NCBI GenBank assembly: GCA_018287875.1
Contig: JAGVVL010000009.1
Coordinates: 3,286,001 to 3,350,000, forward strand
DNA length: 64,000 nt
Reading direction: 5' to 3'
Source of the DNA: Nigrospora sphaerica
Lineage: Eukaryota; Ascomycota; Sordariomycetes; Amphisphaeriales; Apiosporaceae
The notes beneath the pieces were generated by a model, which made no database searches, was not told the origin of the DNA, and saw only the letters and a list, made by a program, of their open reading frames with translations. Of this stretch, positions 1-13,400 are shown piece by piece (positions within the stretch are counted from its first letter, which is position 1; each line of letters starts with the position of its first letter). Position numbers and translations under genes: made by a program.

Positions 1-120
1 CCACCTCTCTGCCGACACGACAGTGTCAACCATCGACCCGCGATCCCGCGCTCAACGCACGCAACACCACATATCTCTCATCCCCAGCGCAACGCATCTA
101 TGCTAATAACCCGCCTGCAG

Positions 121-1969
<1,849 letters not shown>

Positions 1970-3061
1970 ACGCCTTTGCCTTTCACGTTTTAACGGTCAT
2001 GATGGGGGGAAACGAGATGAGCTGCGGCCGGACTTCGGAAAAGTCCGGCAATGATTTATGCTCGTCCTTTGCGCACGATAGACACATCGGTTTCCCGGGG
2101 GAAACAAGGAAGGGTCCTGTTCCTCGGTCTGGTAATGAGCGAGGGAAACCACAAAAGTCATTTTTTACCGCGGGGTGGTGAGCACGGCTTTTTGCCCACC
2201 TCGCCCTGCGCCCGATACTCCTGCAGTTGAAAATCATCCTGGCGCCTGCGTGTAGACTAGGGAAGGAAGAATGATAGCGAATTAAGGCGAGAATTGAATG
2301 AAATGGACACGAACAAGACTTCTGGATGCCCTCGTACAGCGCTTGATTTCTGCCGGAATGCACGCAGCCAGAGCGCTGCACAGACCCGAGTGAGTGAGCG
2401 CATGGTGTCATGTTGAATGCGGCCGGGTGATGCGATTGTGTACTGCCTGGTGTTGGTGCCGTTGGTGCCGCCGATCCGATGCTGTGCTGCCGCAGTCCTA
2501 CTGAAGTTTGGGCAAAGTATGCCATTACAGTTTGGGCGAAAGTCTACAGCGTTATAATCAACGTGCATGTGGGTGCCATTGGGGCCGCGATGCCGCCGCG
2601 TTATGCCGTGCCAGGCGTGCTGATGCCGTCTAATAACTGCGCCTCAGTCGGTGAGTATGAACGGACCCGAAATGGGCATAACGCCTGAAACCTGAAACCT
2701 GTCGCGGTAGCGAGTATATGCATATCTCGGGTGGGACAGTGACGTAAACACGTCAGAAGCCACTAGTTAGCGCGCTTGGGCAGCTTGGGGAGCTGAACGA
2801 CCTCATCTTGTATTATTATCGGGGTGCCTCTCTACGTCCCTTCGTCCCATTCCACATCTCCCTCGAGGATCAAGAGAAGGTCCATTTGGAATTCTCGGAT
2901 CGCGGGAAACTCATTTCACCCCCATACACGCTTGCAAACGCATCTCGCCATCGAGGACCTTTCGGCGTCCGTGTACATCGGTCTACGCTTCGCCTACAAG
3001 CCTACAAGCCCGACACCTCGAAACTCCCCGCACAAGAGCCTGGTCGGTCGGTTCCAGCAGC
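1970..3061. promoter_or_regulatory. Intergenic: SSB 3' region and LMBD1 leader
   Basis: No gene is supported here. The left part is the SSB 3' UTR. The right part is the promoter and leader of the transporter at 3062. It holds a CRE-like pair (TGACGTAA at 2740-2747, ACGTCA at 2750-2755) and a nearly palindromic AT-rich word at 2711-2729. Whether these act is unknown. Confidence 0.4.
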
Positions 3062-4843
3062 ATGGCCAGTGCCGGCTATGTGCAGATCAGCTTGATCTGG
3101 GTGGCGTATGCCGTCGCCGTCGCCGTCGCCTTCATCGCCGCCTCGCTCGTGGCATTTACGTGGCAGGGGCACCGCGAACGGTCGGCCATCGTCAGCACCG
3201 TGACCATTGTTAGTTTGACGTCCCTGCTTGCGACCGTCTTCCTGCTTCCCGTCGATATCGCGCTCGTATCAGCTACTACGGACTCGGCCAACGGCGTCAA
3301 GAAGGACTGGGCCACGCCGGCTCGCGTCCATAACATTCTCTATACCCTCAAGGTTGTTTACTACAGCTTGTACAGCTTCGATGCGCTCCTCTGTCTGGTC
3401 GTCATCCCGTTCTCGTACTTCTGGTACGAGGAATATGACGAGGTCGAGGACCAAGAGGGGAACCAGACCGTCGGTGGCCGACTGTGGGGTGCTTTCAAGT
3501 ACACCATCGCCTTCATATTCCTAGTCGTCATTCTGTTCCTCATCGGCTTTTTCGTACCGGCCGCCGGCGACCGCAGCGGGAAGCACCTGGACCTCGACTT
3601 TTTCAAACGGCTGCTGGACGAGAACCACGGCGAGAAGGCCTTGACCTTTGGACTGGGCCTCCTCATCACCCTGGGGACATTGCTGTACGTCCTTTACACG
3701 GGAGCCGGTCTCGCTCTCCTGCCCGTCTCGTTCATCAAATCGGCGCCCTCCATATCTGCACCGCAACTATATGAGAACACTACGTCGCGTCTCGAAGTCA
3801 TCAGGGAGCGCCAGAGACAATTGGAGATGCGCAATGCTGGCCGCCCCGAGGGCCCGCCGCAAAAGGAACGGCGGGAGATGGAGGCGCTCCAGCGAGAGGA
3901 GAGAACCCTGATCCGGCGGGAGCGCCTCGCGGCTGAGGCGCAGGGTGAGGGCAAGAGCTGGCTCATCCGGACTTGGACCAAAGTCGAGGCCGTGTTCCGG
4001 CCCATCAAACTCATCGGCGGCATTGTGCTGATCCTGGTGGTGTTGGTGGTGTGGGTGTCGATGCTCATCACCGGTGTTGACAAGGCAGCCAACTCGGTCT
4101 GCAAACAGCACTGCGGGTACATCCTGGCCCACATCAACGTGTTCCAGCCCATCAACTGGATCTTTGTTCAGACGGCGCGGGTGTTCCCGGTCGATTACGT
4201 CCTGATGGCTCTGTTGGTGTTGCTCTTCTTCAGCAGTTCCATCTCGGGCCTGTCGGCCATCGGCATTCGCTTCCTCTGGGTGCGCATCTTCCAAATCCGC
4301 AAGGGCCGCACAGCACCGCAGGCTCTCTTGATCGCGACGGTTCTATTGGCCTTGATCACGCTTGCCATCAACTACTCGATGGCCATGCTGGTGGCACCCC
4401 AGTACGCCGCATTCGGCACGCAGACGTTCTGCGATCTGCCGCCGCACCACTTCGACCAGCAGCCGAGCTGCAAGGAGCACCCCGAGGCTGTCAAGCCCTG
4501 TTCCGAGCACGTGGACCGTCACTACGCGTTCCAGACCTGCACGCCTACCGTCATGAGTACGTTTCTGAACCGCATCACGCTGAATTGGCCCGTCTTCGGC
4601 GCTGTCGACTTCTGGGCCCAGTTCGTCTTCCTGGGTATCTTTCTCATTGTCTTCCTGACGAGCCTGTTCCGGACGCCCAAGCTCAACATGAATGAGTTCG
4701 ACGAAGAAGCCGAGGCCGACGAGGAGGAAGGCCTGCTCGCGAGCACCGGCCGGAGGTTTGGGGCCACCTGGCAGGACATCACCGGCCGTTCCAATAAGAC
4801 TTCGAATGGGGCCGGGTCCAGTGCTGAGGGCGGCAGATCCTAA
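3062..4843 (+). CDS. LMBR1/LMBD1-type membrane protein, probable lysosomal cobalamin transporter
   Basis: A single-exon gene for 593 residues starting [16 protein letters not shown]. It is rich in hydrophobic segments: about nine, including roughly residues 8-32, 42-64, 92-120, 144-166 and 195-220, then a charged cytosolic loop rich in Arg and Glu near 245-300, then four more. The C-terminus is an acidic, Ser-rich tail. This layout, with [12 protein letters not shown] after the second segment, is that of the fungal LMBD1 family, annotated as probable lysosomal/vacuolar cobalamin transporters. In animals LMBD1 helps export cobalamin from lysosomes. Most fungi neither make nor need cobalamin, so the real substrate here is uncertain. 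The ATG at 3062 is the first one that keeps the conserved N-terminal membrane segment. No intron is needed. Confidence 0.88.
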   Translation: MASAGYVQISLIWVAYAVAVAVAFIAASLVAFTWQGHRERSAIVSTVTIVSLTSLLATVFLLPVDIALVSATTDSANGVKKDWATPARVHNILYTLKVVYYSLYSFDALLCLVVIPFSYFWYEEYDEVEDQEGNQTVGGRLWGAFKYTIAFIFLVVILFLIGFFVPAAGDRSGKHLDLDFFKRLLDENHGEKALTFGLGLLITLGTLLYVLYTGAGLALLPVSFIKSAPSISAPQLYENTTSRLEVIRERQRQLEMRNAGRPEGPPQKERREMEALQREERTLIRRERLAAEAQGEGKSWLIRTWTKVEAVFRPIKLIGGIVLILVVLVVWVSMLITGVDKAANSVCKQHCGYILAHINVFQPINWIFVQTARVFPVDYVLMALLVLLFFSSSISGLSAIGIRFLWVRIFQIRKGRTAPQALLIATVLLALITLAINYSMAMLVAPQYAAFGTQTFCDLPPHHFDQQPSCKEHPEAVKPCSEHVDRHYAFQTCTPTVMSTFLNRITLNWPVFGAVDFWAQFVFLGIFLIVFLTSLFRTPKLNMNEFDEEAEADEEEGLLASTGRRFGATWQDITGRSNKTSNGAGSSAEGGRS

Positions 4844-6403
4844 GATTGCGGCCACAGTACTTGTAGGAGATGGCCATGTGCCGCCACCGATGCGGCGCCA
4901 GGGCAGGAACTGACGTTTACGTGAAAATTTGTACACTGCATGGCGAATACACGTATGGCCAAGGGAGGTCCCCTGGCAAAGGGGTTGGTTGCTACATTGT
5001 TTGTTGGTCTTGAAAGGCGTTGGCGGCCCGGGATTCGGGGTATTTTTTTTCTGCCAGGCGGCTCCGGGGCGCGCCGGCGGTACTGCATCTCCTTGCATTC
5101 TTGCTATGCTGGGCTACGGTGGGTGCTTGTAATGATTAATGCGACTCGTGTTGGACTTCTTCCTAATTAATACAGTGCATGCTCGAAAAGGGCGAGCCTT
5201 TGTAGTCGCGCGGTCTACTGATACACGCTCTAAGGGGTTTCAGATGCGCGGGAATGGTTCGAGATGCCCGTCATGAGGGCTTCTTGGCATCGCGGTGGCA
5301 CCATAGTTATGACGAGCGGTACTCGGTACAGACGGCCGGTCATGTTTAGTATAGGCCTGAGATTCGAGTGACGAACTGCCATGTGCATATGCCGCCCGAG
5401 GCTGGCAGGGCTGGGACACGCAGGCCATGTCGACGATCCCTACAATCTCACGTAAGCCGGTCGATGAGGGGCAAAGGCAGCGATAGGATCCTGGGCGTAA
5501 AGATGCACAACGTGAGGGACCAATTCCGCCTTAACGCCGTCTCCTCCTGTCGGGAATCGCCCGTCCTCTGGCTACGGGCGGACTAGCTCGATAGAGCGCC
5601 GACTGGGGGGTGGGACCTAAAATGCAGTGGCATATTGGACCGACCCCATTCAGCAACAGCTCGTCGCCTCTGGCTTACGCACTATTTGCACTGACGGTTG
5701 CTCACACCCGCCGCTGGGGACGTTGTAATGGACCCAAGTTACCAATGCATTTTCCCCAGGCGCATGCCGTGTGCCCTGTACCGAGTACGAATATGCGTGA
5801 CATCTCCTGCTCCGTATTTACTGACGACTACTACGGGCGTGGGCTTTTCCGTGCACGAGCGCAAGGCCAGATCGGCCGATGCGGGGAAACCGGAAACCCT
5901 GATCCACGGGGGAGGAAACGACAACATGATGGAAAAGGGGCCGAGCTTTTACAGCCGGCGGCCACGCTCCTCTCCTCTCACCTCGGGGCCACATCGGGAT
6001 GTCATGCCGACCAGCGAGGCCGCCGAGATAAGCTGCAGATGAATGTGCGGATGAGAGCCAAGCGTTATTACGTACCTGGTCATGGATACCACGACCATTC
6101 GTTGACTGTTCGTACACGCCTAGGCGAGCCAGGGCTCCCAGGATCTACTGCTTGCCGAGAGCCCCCGCCAGTGGAGATGGGGTCGTCTTATGCAGTATTT
6201 GGACTGGGGCTTTCGAGCTGAGAGATAAACCGTCTTGTTGGCCACCGTCACAACTGCCGTCTGCCCGAGACAGATAAAGCCCTTCCCCCTCCTCTCCGCC
6301 TGCTTGCTGCCGAGTTTCTTTTCTTCACCGTTATTAGTTTGTGTTGCACCCCAAGATACCCCGAAACACCGCCGTCCCCTGAACTAGCAGCGCAGGAGCG
6401 GAC
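4844..6403. promoter_or_regulatory. Intergenic: no gene seen; GATA words upstream of ALDH
   Basis: I see no supported gene. An open frame at 5610-6221 has no family features and irregular codon use. Near the aldehyde dehydrogenase there are three GATAA words (6027-6031, 6224-6228, 6273-6277), the last two within 55 bases of each other. Paired GATA words are typical binding sites for AreA-type nitrogen regulators in filamentous fungi, so nitrogen control of the next gene is possible but unproven. Confidence 0.35.
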
Positions 6404-7904
6404 ATGGCTGACTACGTGGTGCCCTTCATCATCGGCGGCGAGGAGCGCCGTGGCGACAAGACATTCGACGTCGTCTCGCCCGACACGGGCAAGCTCGTGC
6501 ACCGGTGCGCGCTCGCCACCAAGGAAGATGCCGACGCCGCCGTCGACGCCGCCGTCAAGGCCTTCCCCAAGTGGCGGGATACGACGCCGAGCACGCGCCG
6601 CGACGTCCTGCTCAAGGCGGCCGAGATCATGAACAGCCGGCGGGCAGAGCTGGCCGAGTACATGAAGGAAGCCGTCGGCGCCACCCAGCAGTGGGCCGAC
6701 TTCAACATCGACGTGTCCATCGACAATATCAAGGACGTCGCGGGCCGCGTCAGTGCCGTGACCGGCACCGTGCCGAGCCTGTCCGACCCGAGCCTGGGCG
6801 CCATGATCCTGAAGGAGCCTTACGGTGTGGTGCTGGCCATGGCCCCCTGGTGAGTAGTTTCTGCCTCGGGGCGGATACGCCCCCGACACCATACCGGTCA
6901 CTCTTCACTAACGGCCTGACAGGAATGCCCCCTATATCTTGGGCGTGCGCGCCGTACTGTACCCCATCGCCGCCGGCAACGCGACGGTGCTCAAGGGCTC
7001 GGAGCTCTCGCCCCGGGTTTTCTGGGCCATTGCGAGCTGTTTCCAGGAAGCCGGCCTTCCCGACGGTGTGCTGAACTTCCTCGCGACCGACCCCGCCCAC
7101 GCGGCCGAGGTGACGGGTTCTCTCATCGCGAACCCGGCGGTCAAGAAGATCAACTTCACCGGAAGCACGCCCGTCGGCCGCATCATCGGCAAGCTCGCCG
7201 GCGAGCACCTCAAGCCCGTCGTTCTCGAGCTGGGCGGCAAGGCGCCTGCCATCGTGTGGGAGGACGCCGACCTCGACCTCGCCGCGCAGCAGTGTGTCCT
7301 CGGGTCGTTCCTGTTCGCTGGCCAGATCTGCATGAGCACGGAGCGCATCCTGGTGCACAAGAAGATCAGCAGCGCGTTCCAGGAGAAGCTCGTGGCCACG
7401 CTCGAGGCCATTTTCCCCTCCAAGGGCGAGGCGCCCATCCTCATCAACGGCGGGGCGACGGACAAGGTGAAGCGGCTGCTGAAGGACGCCGTGGACAAGG
7501 GGGCGTCGACCATCACGGGCGATTTCGAGGCCGAGGAGGCGTCCAAGACGCGGATGCGGCCCATCGTGATCGGCAAGGTCACGCCCGACATGGACATCTA
7601 CAAGACCGAGTCGTTCGGGCCGTCAGTGAGCCTGATCGAAGTGGAGACGGAGGAGGAGGCGCTACGGATCGCCAACGACACCGAGTACGGCCTCAGCTCG
7701 GCCGTCTTCACCGAGGACCTGCGCACCGGCCTGCGCTTCGCCCGCGGCATCGAGACGGGCGCCGTGCACATCAACAACATGACGGTACACGATGAGAGCG
7801 GCCTGCCCCACGGCGGTTGCAAGTCCTCGGGCCACGGCCGTTTCAACACGGCCCTCGGCATTGATGAGTACACGAGGACGAAGACGGTAACTTGGCGGTC
7901 GTGA
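6404..7904 (+). CDS. NAD(P)-dependent aldehyde dehydrogenase (vanillin/salicylaldehyde dehydrogenase-like)
   Basis: Two exons, 6404-6849 and 6923-7904, give 475 residues. The 73-nt intron (gtgagt, branch cactaacgg, acceptor cag) splits the Trp codon of the conserved AMAPWNAP segment. ALDH family features are present: INFTGSTPVGR in the Rossmann region, ELGGKAP with the general-base Glu near residue 251, FAGQICMST with the catalytic Cys near 285, and ESFGPSVSLI towards the C-terminus. The enzyme oxidises an aldehyde to its carboxylate in the cytosol. The short 475-residue form and motif spelling resemble the salicylaldehyde/vanillin dehydrogenase branch, so an aromatic aldehyde is a reasonable guess, but substrate cannot be read from sequence. 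GATA words upstream suggest possible nitrogen control. Confidence 0.92.
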
Positions 7905-7957
7905 GGGCCTACTGGATCATGTACTTGCAGGAGGTAACATGAGCCGATGGGTATTAA

Positions 7958-7963
7958 AATAAA
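7958..7963 (+). terminator. Polyadenylation signal AATAAA after the ALDH gene
   Basis: A canonical AATAAA lies 54 bases after the ALDH stop codon, within an A-rich stretch. Fungal poly(A) signals are loose, so this is a likely but not certain cleavage signal. Confidence 0.45.
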
Positions 7964-8447
7964 AGACACAAGATATCCTATCAACCTACTCAGATCCGGC
8001 TTTTGCGTCTGAGGGGGCGCAAGCAGTAAATGTCCCTTCGTCTTCGTGGTGATGCATTGCCAACACTCGATACCATTCCGTGGCAGCTCGCCCCAATAGA
8101 ATGGATTGTTTTGCCTGCATCCTCGTGGCGGGTTCAGAAGTACCTCCTAACATAGGTACCTCTACTCTAGCTTGCAAACGGCGGCCATGTTCCGCGGGTG
8201 GCCCAAGCTCCATCAGCTCGCACATTGGAGCTTGTACGGGGTTCAGGGTCCCCGTCGGTCCAGTCCAGGGCCTTTGCGGGCGGGAAGAAAACGGAAAACG
8301 GAGAACGTCATGAAGCAAACTTACCACAGCATTGACTCGTGACTGTGCCGGGCCCGACACAGTCCACCACCACCACCGCCGGAACCCGAACAGCCGCTCC
8401 CCTAACGCGCCGAAGAGCTTCCCCCTTATATCCGTCCGACCGCCGCC
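7964..8447. promoter_or_regulatory. Intergenic: leader of the small HTH-like gene
   Basis: No gene is supported. The stretch holds the end of the ALDH 3' region and the promoter of the gene at 8448. A palindromic word ataggtacct at 8152-8161 belongs to a word family repeated in gaps across the window. Confidence 0.3.
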
Positions 8448-9113
8448 ATGGGGTCCAAAGCCTCCAAGCCCGCCCAAGTCGCGACGCGCAAGTTCCCAAC
8501 CCGCGCCCCGGGCTCCGCGCCGCGGTCCGTCGCTCCGCCTCCACGCCGCGAGCCGCCGGCACCGGCGCGCAACGAGCCCGCCGCGCGAGCCCAAGCCGCG
8601 TACACCAAGGAGGAAGGTCAGTCTACGCCTCTCCCCCGCCCTCCGGGTCCCGGGGTGACTTTGGGAATGGGGCGCCCGCTTGCTGACGCTCCTCCAACAG
8701 CGATCCGCCATGATGCCACGGACCCCGATCTCCATACGGACCCGACCTTCTCCCAGCGGCTGAGGCAGATGGGCGTGGCGACGCCGAACCCGACGCTGTC
8801 CAACTCGTCGACGGCGGCGCCCATGGCGTTCGCCCCGGGCGCCTCGCCGCTGCGCCCGCAGTTTCCTTCGCCCTCAGCCAACACGACGCTGGGCGTGCTC
8901 GAGGCCCGCCGCCAGATCCAGGAGAGGTTCGAGACGCAGGCCCAGAACCCCGCGGCCCCGCGCGAGTTCTTGGACGTGGGCGTCATTAAGCAGGTTCTCG
9001 TGATGCGGGCGCGCGGCCACTCCGGCGCCGACATCGAGAAGCGTCTGCGCCTCCAACCCGGCCTGGTCGACCGGATCGGCGCGCAGAAGATCGTCTCCCC
9101 CATGACGCTGTGA
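8448..9113 (+). CDS. Small conserved fungal protein, N-terminal myristoylation signal and C-terminal HTH-like region
   Basis: Two exons, 8448-8616 and 8701-9113, give 193 residues. The 84-nt intron (gtcagt to caacag) is a multiple of three and lacks a stop, so an unspliced reading would hide it. The protein begins MGSKASKP, a good N-myristoylation context (Gly2, Ser at position 6), followed by a Pro/Arg/Ala-rich disordered region. The C-terminal 60 residues contain FLDVGVIKQVLVMRARG and then EKRLRLQPGLVDRIG, which reads like two helices of a helix-turn-helix with an invariant-looking end VSPMTL. I do not recognise a characterised family member. Similar fungal proteins are often labelled only as HTH-domain proteins. 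Lipid anchoring plus an HTH-like fold would be unusual for a DNA binder, so the helices may serve protein contacts instead. Confidence 0.75.
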   Translation: MGSKASKPAQVATRKFPTRAPGSAPRSVAPPPRREPPAPARNEPAARAQAAYTKEEGQSTPLPRPPGPGVTLGMGRPLADAPPTAIRHDATDPDLHTDPTFSQRLRQMGVATPNPTLSNSSTAAPMAFAPGASPLRPQFPSPSANTTLGVLEARRQIQERFETQAQNPAAPREFLDVGVIKQVLVMRARGHSGADIEKRLRLQPGLVDRIGAQKIVSPMTL

Positions 9114-9376
9114 GCAGGGACGCCGCCGACCACACTGTAATATAAACAAGGTCTCGTGGTATCATAAGTTACATATGTCCCAAGTATGTATCCGGCCCAG
9201 GTACGTGACCGAGTTGGTGCTCCTGGCGGCCCTCGACTTATCCAACAGCAACGCGGAACAGTAAGGCGGAAACGGCGACCCTCGTCTTATGCGAGAGTTG
9301 CTTGCCCCTCGGTCCGGCCTCGCGCTTCGCCCACGCCGTGCCAAGAAGAGTGCCTCCCGTGATCCGTAAGCACTCG

Positions 9377-10498
9377 CTACCAAGCCGCGTGGCCGCCGTC
9401 GATGCGCAGGTCGGCCCCCGTCATGAACCGGCTGGCGTCGCTCAACAGGAACACGGCGGCCCCGCGGTAGTCCTCGGGTGCGCTCAACTTGCCCAGCATG
9501 TTCTGCTTGGGCCACTCCTCCCTGCGTTCCGGGAATTGCACAAAGAGCTTCTCCACCATCTCGGTCACGATGTAGCCCGGCGAAATGGTGTTGACCCGGA
9601 TGCCGTGCTGTCCCCACTCGGACGCGAGGTTGCGGCCCAGCTGGATGACGCCGGCTTTGGAGGCGTTGTATACCCTGCGCCACGGCGTTAGCCCACGTCA
9701 GCCGTCGACTACAGACGGACTCCATCACGCCAGACTTACGGGCAGATCAACCCCCGGTTCGCCACGGTGCCGCTCATGCTGGCAATCAGCACGAGGCTGC
9801 CCTCCTGCTTGAACCGCACCATTTGCCTCGCCACGGCCTGGGCCGTCATCAGAACCCCGGTCACGTTGACGCCCAGCATGCGATCTGAGTCCTCGGCCGT
9901 GTACTCGAGCGCCGGGGTTTCCTGTTGGATGCCGGCGGCCGCAATCAAGCCGTCGATCCGGCTGTACTTGTCGGCTATCTGCCGCGTGATGGTGTTGATC
10001 TTGTCGGCGCCGGACCGCACGTCGACCTGGTGGTAGGTCAGAGTGGTCCCCAGCTCGCCCGCGGCGCGCTTGGCCACTCTGTCATATTTACTGCCGGCGG
10101 CTGGGGGGTCCTGGCGGTCGAAAACATGGACTGGAGCCGTGTTAGCAAGCCGGCTGATCCCTGTTCTGGAACAAGCCCGACATACCTGTGGCCCCCGCTT
10201 CCAACAGTGCCTCCGCCTGCACCAGGCCCAGGCCCTGGGCACCTCCCGAGACAATGATGACTTTGTCCTTGAGGCTGAATTCGGGAAGCAGCGCCCGCGG
10301 GCTGCCCTGGACAGGCTCCCGCTCCCAACACCTTACGGTGCCGTGGAAACTCCGGGAAGCCGTAATAGCAACCGATGCCCTGGGAGTTATGGGGATCTGG
10401 GAAACAAAGGCGGGCATCTGCGGCCTGCGTGGCGCTACGCGGCCAAGCCTCACGACGCAGGACACCGGGCGAGGTGCCTTGGTGGCAATGCTCGCCAT
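9377..10498 (-). CDS. Short-chain dehydrogenase/reductase (SOU2/arabinitol dehydrogenase-like) with mitochondrial presequence
   Basis: Three exons on the minus strand, 10498-10186, 10130-9740 and 9674-9377, give 333 residues. The introns are 55 nt (gtatgt, branch gctaaca) and 65 nt (gtaagt, branch gctaacg). The ATG at 10498 opens MASIATKAPRPVSC; the frame continues upstream only to a GTG. The first 70 residues are Arg/Ser/Ala-rich with no acid until Glu near 61, typical of a mitochondrial targeting peptide. The classical SDR core follows: cofactor loop GGAQGLG at 85-91, DVRS after strand 4, AAGIQ, the catalytic Ser in IASMSG, and YNASK with Tyr237 and Lys241. The end DGGHAAW is normal. The family reduces sugars or ketones with NADP(H), and relatives include sorbose reductase and D-arabinitol 2-dehydrogenase. 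Substrate is unknown; mitochondrial location is an inference. Confidence 0.9.
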
Positions 10499-13400
10499 TG
10501 CTGTTGATAGTGGGAGTCGAGGCGGACGTCGTTTTTTTACAGTGGCTGTACTTGGGCCCGCGGGGCGAGTGTCTGAATGACAAGTATCACGGGACACGAC
10601 GGAGGTGAGAAAGACGAAACCGCTTGGGCATACTCAATTGGTCTCGTATATGGTCTTTATACTTTCCGCTAGACAATCTTGGTATGTGCGATGACCTAGC
10701 GCATCGAGGGTACCGGCCGGCAAGGCAGTCAGCAGGTGTGCCGGCGACCCACGATGTTCCCAGATTCAACGTCGGGCTCGGTCGGCGAGGGCCGCTTGGG
10801 TTGGGGGTGCCCTGGCCAGGCCCTCACACGAAAGGGGGGAGGGGGAGGGAGGGGACGGCCCCTCCACCCCCCCCCCCGAGGGGACGGAGCAGGACGACGG
10901 CTCCTTTGCAATGCCGAGGCCTCTCCTTGATGTCATGCCCATGTACTTAGATCCAATGCCTTACGTGTAAGCACTTGTTGGCCCCCCGCCGGGTGAGGGA
11001 CGGGTCCCTCTGCTCTGCCCCAAGGGATTCCTGATGGCGGCCGTAGCTCGTAGCTGTGGATGCTTCCATCCCGTGGGACGGACGTGAGCTCCGAACCGGT
11101 GCGACCGCGTGGCCAGTGTTTTTCCCCCATACCCCATGGGGATGAGGGGGGGCACTCACACATAGCCCGCCCCATAATTGGGGCTGCCGGGTTGGGGGTT
11201 CCGTTTAGCGACTGACGTCTGTTGGCGCCCCCGACCGCCCGCAGGACGGGGCGCGCGCGCGAGAGTCGGAGGAAGAGATCCATTTGGTCTGGACGTTGCA
11301 ATGATATTTTGTTACGGGACCTGGAGGAGGGGGGCCAGAATTTCGCCGCTTTCAACCGGACCAGAGGGCATTGGGTGCGGTTCGACAGGTGGGTGGGTGG
11401 TGGCCCTCTCTCCCGCCCCGGGTGCAGGGCTTGGCGGGCGGTCTGGCGTTCATCCCAGGCCATGGGTCTCGATGCCGTGGCATGCGGTGCCCCGGAAATG
11501 AGGAGGCGGCGGCGGGCGGGAGGAGGGGAGGCAAAAAAGGTTGAATGCGCCGGCTTGCCGTTTTGGGCTATCCGGGGAGGTTCGAGGGCCGCACGCCAAG
11601 CGGTCCTACACTTCCCCCTCTTCCCTTCCCACTGTACGTACCGCGTAATACGCAAGAGGGGACCACGGGAGAACTCTCCTTCCTGTCTCTCTCTCTTTCT
11701 CTCGAGACCCCGGAGTGGTCCAATGCGCGGGCGAGGCCTTGGGGGAAGAGACGACCATGGCGCCCTTCTTCCTCCCACGTCCCACGTATGCAGATCCCAC
11801 ATATGGTGTCCCCTCTCGCCCACACCCCCTACGTTCTGGGCCGTGCCAGCTCGACTGCGGCCCCCGACGGCGCGGGCACGTGCATAATCTGGCCGGAGAG
11901 AAGGCAAGGGATAACAGCGGCCATCGGCGCGGGCGGTGCCACCTCGGTTGGTTATCGGGTGCCCCGGACAGCTTTGGATCGGGAGTGCCTACTGTGTAGT
12001 GAGTCTGGGGAATGGGGTTGAACAGGGGACCACCTTTACACAGTAAGGGGGGAGGGTTTGGACCACGCACCCCGCAAGAGCCATCTTTGCCTTGGCGCCG
12101 CCTTTCTCTTTCTCCTGCTGCGGGTGCGACAACACCACAAACACGTGGTACGCGGTACTTTTTATTCTGTTTCGTTCTCTGGGTCGCCGGTTGAGTGGGC
12201 TCCCCCTTCCCCTTCGACCCCTCCCTTCGACCCCGACACGCGACGCCCCGTCTCGGACCTGCTAATGGGCGTGACTGACTACCTGCATCATGCGGCCGGG
12301 CATCCCTGGCCAGCGCTAAGGCAATCAGGGAGCTTCTCTGCCATGCACTCCCGGCCTTGGGGGCCGGCGGACGGCCTCGCCTGTTCCCTCGCGAATACGA
12401 AGCTTTCCCCCGTTTGCCGATCCTATCATGTTCGGGAGCGTTCGCTCTGCTTGTTCGTGCCTTGACCTACCGATCCAGGACATCCGAGTAAAATGCGGAA
12501 GAAATGCTGCAAACTGGCTATGAGTCGACCGACACCACCCTCCAAACAACATGACATTCAAGGTAACAGGCCATGCCGGATAGGTGCGCTTCCGGGCCCG
12601 GCCTGCACGAACCATATTTCCCCTTCTGTTTTTCCTCCCGGGCGAAAAGACAGATGGCTAGCTGCGTCGCGACAGCCGCTGGGCATTCATGCCGGCCTAT
12701 GCTCGCACTCGTCAAGCCTGCCCGATCCGGCTGCCTATCGAATGAACCGACCCGTCTAACCGGCTCGCCCGAAGCAGCCAAATCGAGAACCCATGGGATC
12801 GATCGGCAGATGCATCTTGAATAGCCCCTTCGACTCGGCACAGCTAGCAGGGGACTCGGCCTCGGCCTGTAGGAAGGGTTTCCTGCTTCAAGCAACCCGG
12901 TACTGGTGGACTGAAATGGAGGGGGGCTTGTTGCGGCTCTGCTCTGGGATGAGATGCCCAGATAGCACTCCCCGGCAGCGTCGTACTACCCGGGCCCAAG
13001 AGGCTAAATTATTGCTGCCTGCAAAATATGATATCTAGGTATACATATGCATCCTCTTCAAATTACCAGGCTTGATGCTTTGCCACTTGTTCCACCATCT
13101 CTTCGCTTTATCCAGCGGGCGATAAGATCGTGTAAATAGTCGCTCCGCCACCACGAGAAAAATACCAGGCATGTACTCATCGGTGACACACGGAAGCACT
13201 AGAGCCAGATGCAGCATAACTTATCCCAGTACCGGAAAGATATAAGATGCGATTGGCCCATTCGTACGAGGCAAGACCGTTTCATACGGCCTTATGAGCG
13301 TAACAGATGTCGGTCCATAGCAAGACGTCGCCTCTCTCGGTGACGCGGCGACGAAGCCCGCCGCTCACCCGCCCCATTGTCAGAGCCAGAATTCAGAGAC

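Noticed and set aside
5610..6221. Open frame of 203 codons before the ALDH gene
   Set aside because: No domain, no signal peptide and irregular codon use; it overlaps likely promoter sequence.
10933..11907. Minus-strand open frame of 324 codons
   Set aside because: No domain, Arg/Pro-rich composition caused by GC-rich DNA, and no codon bias like the true genes.
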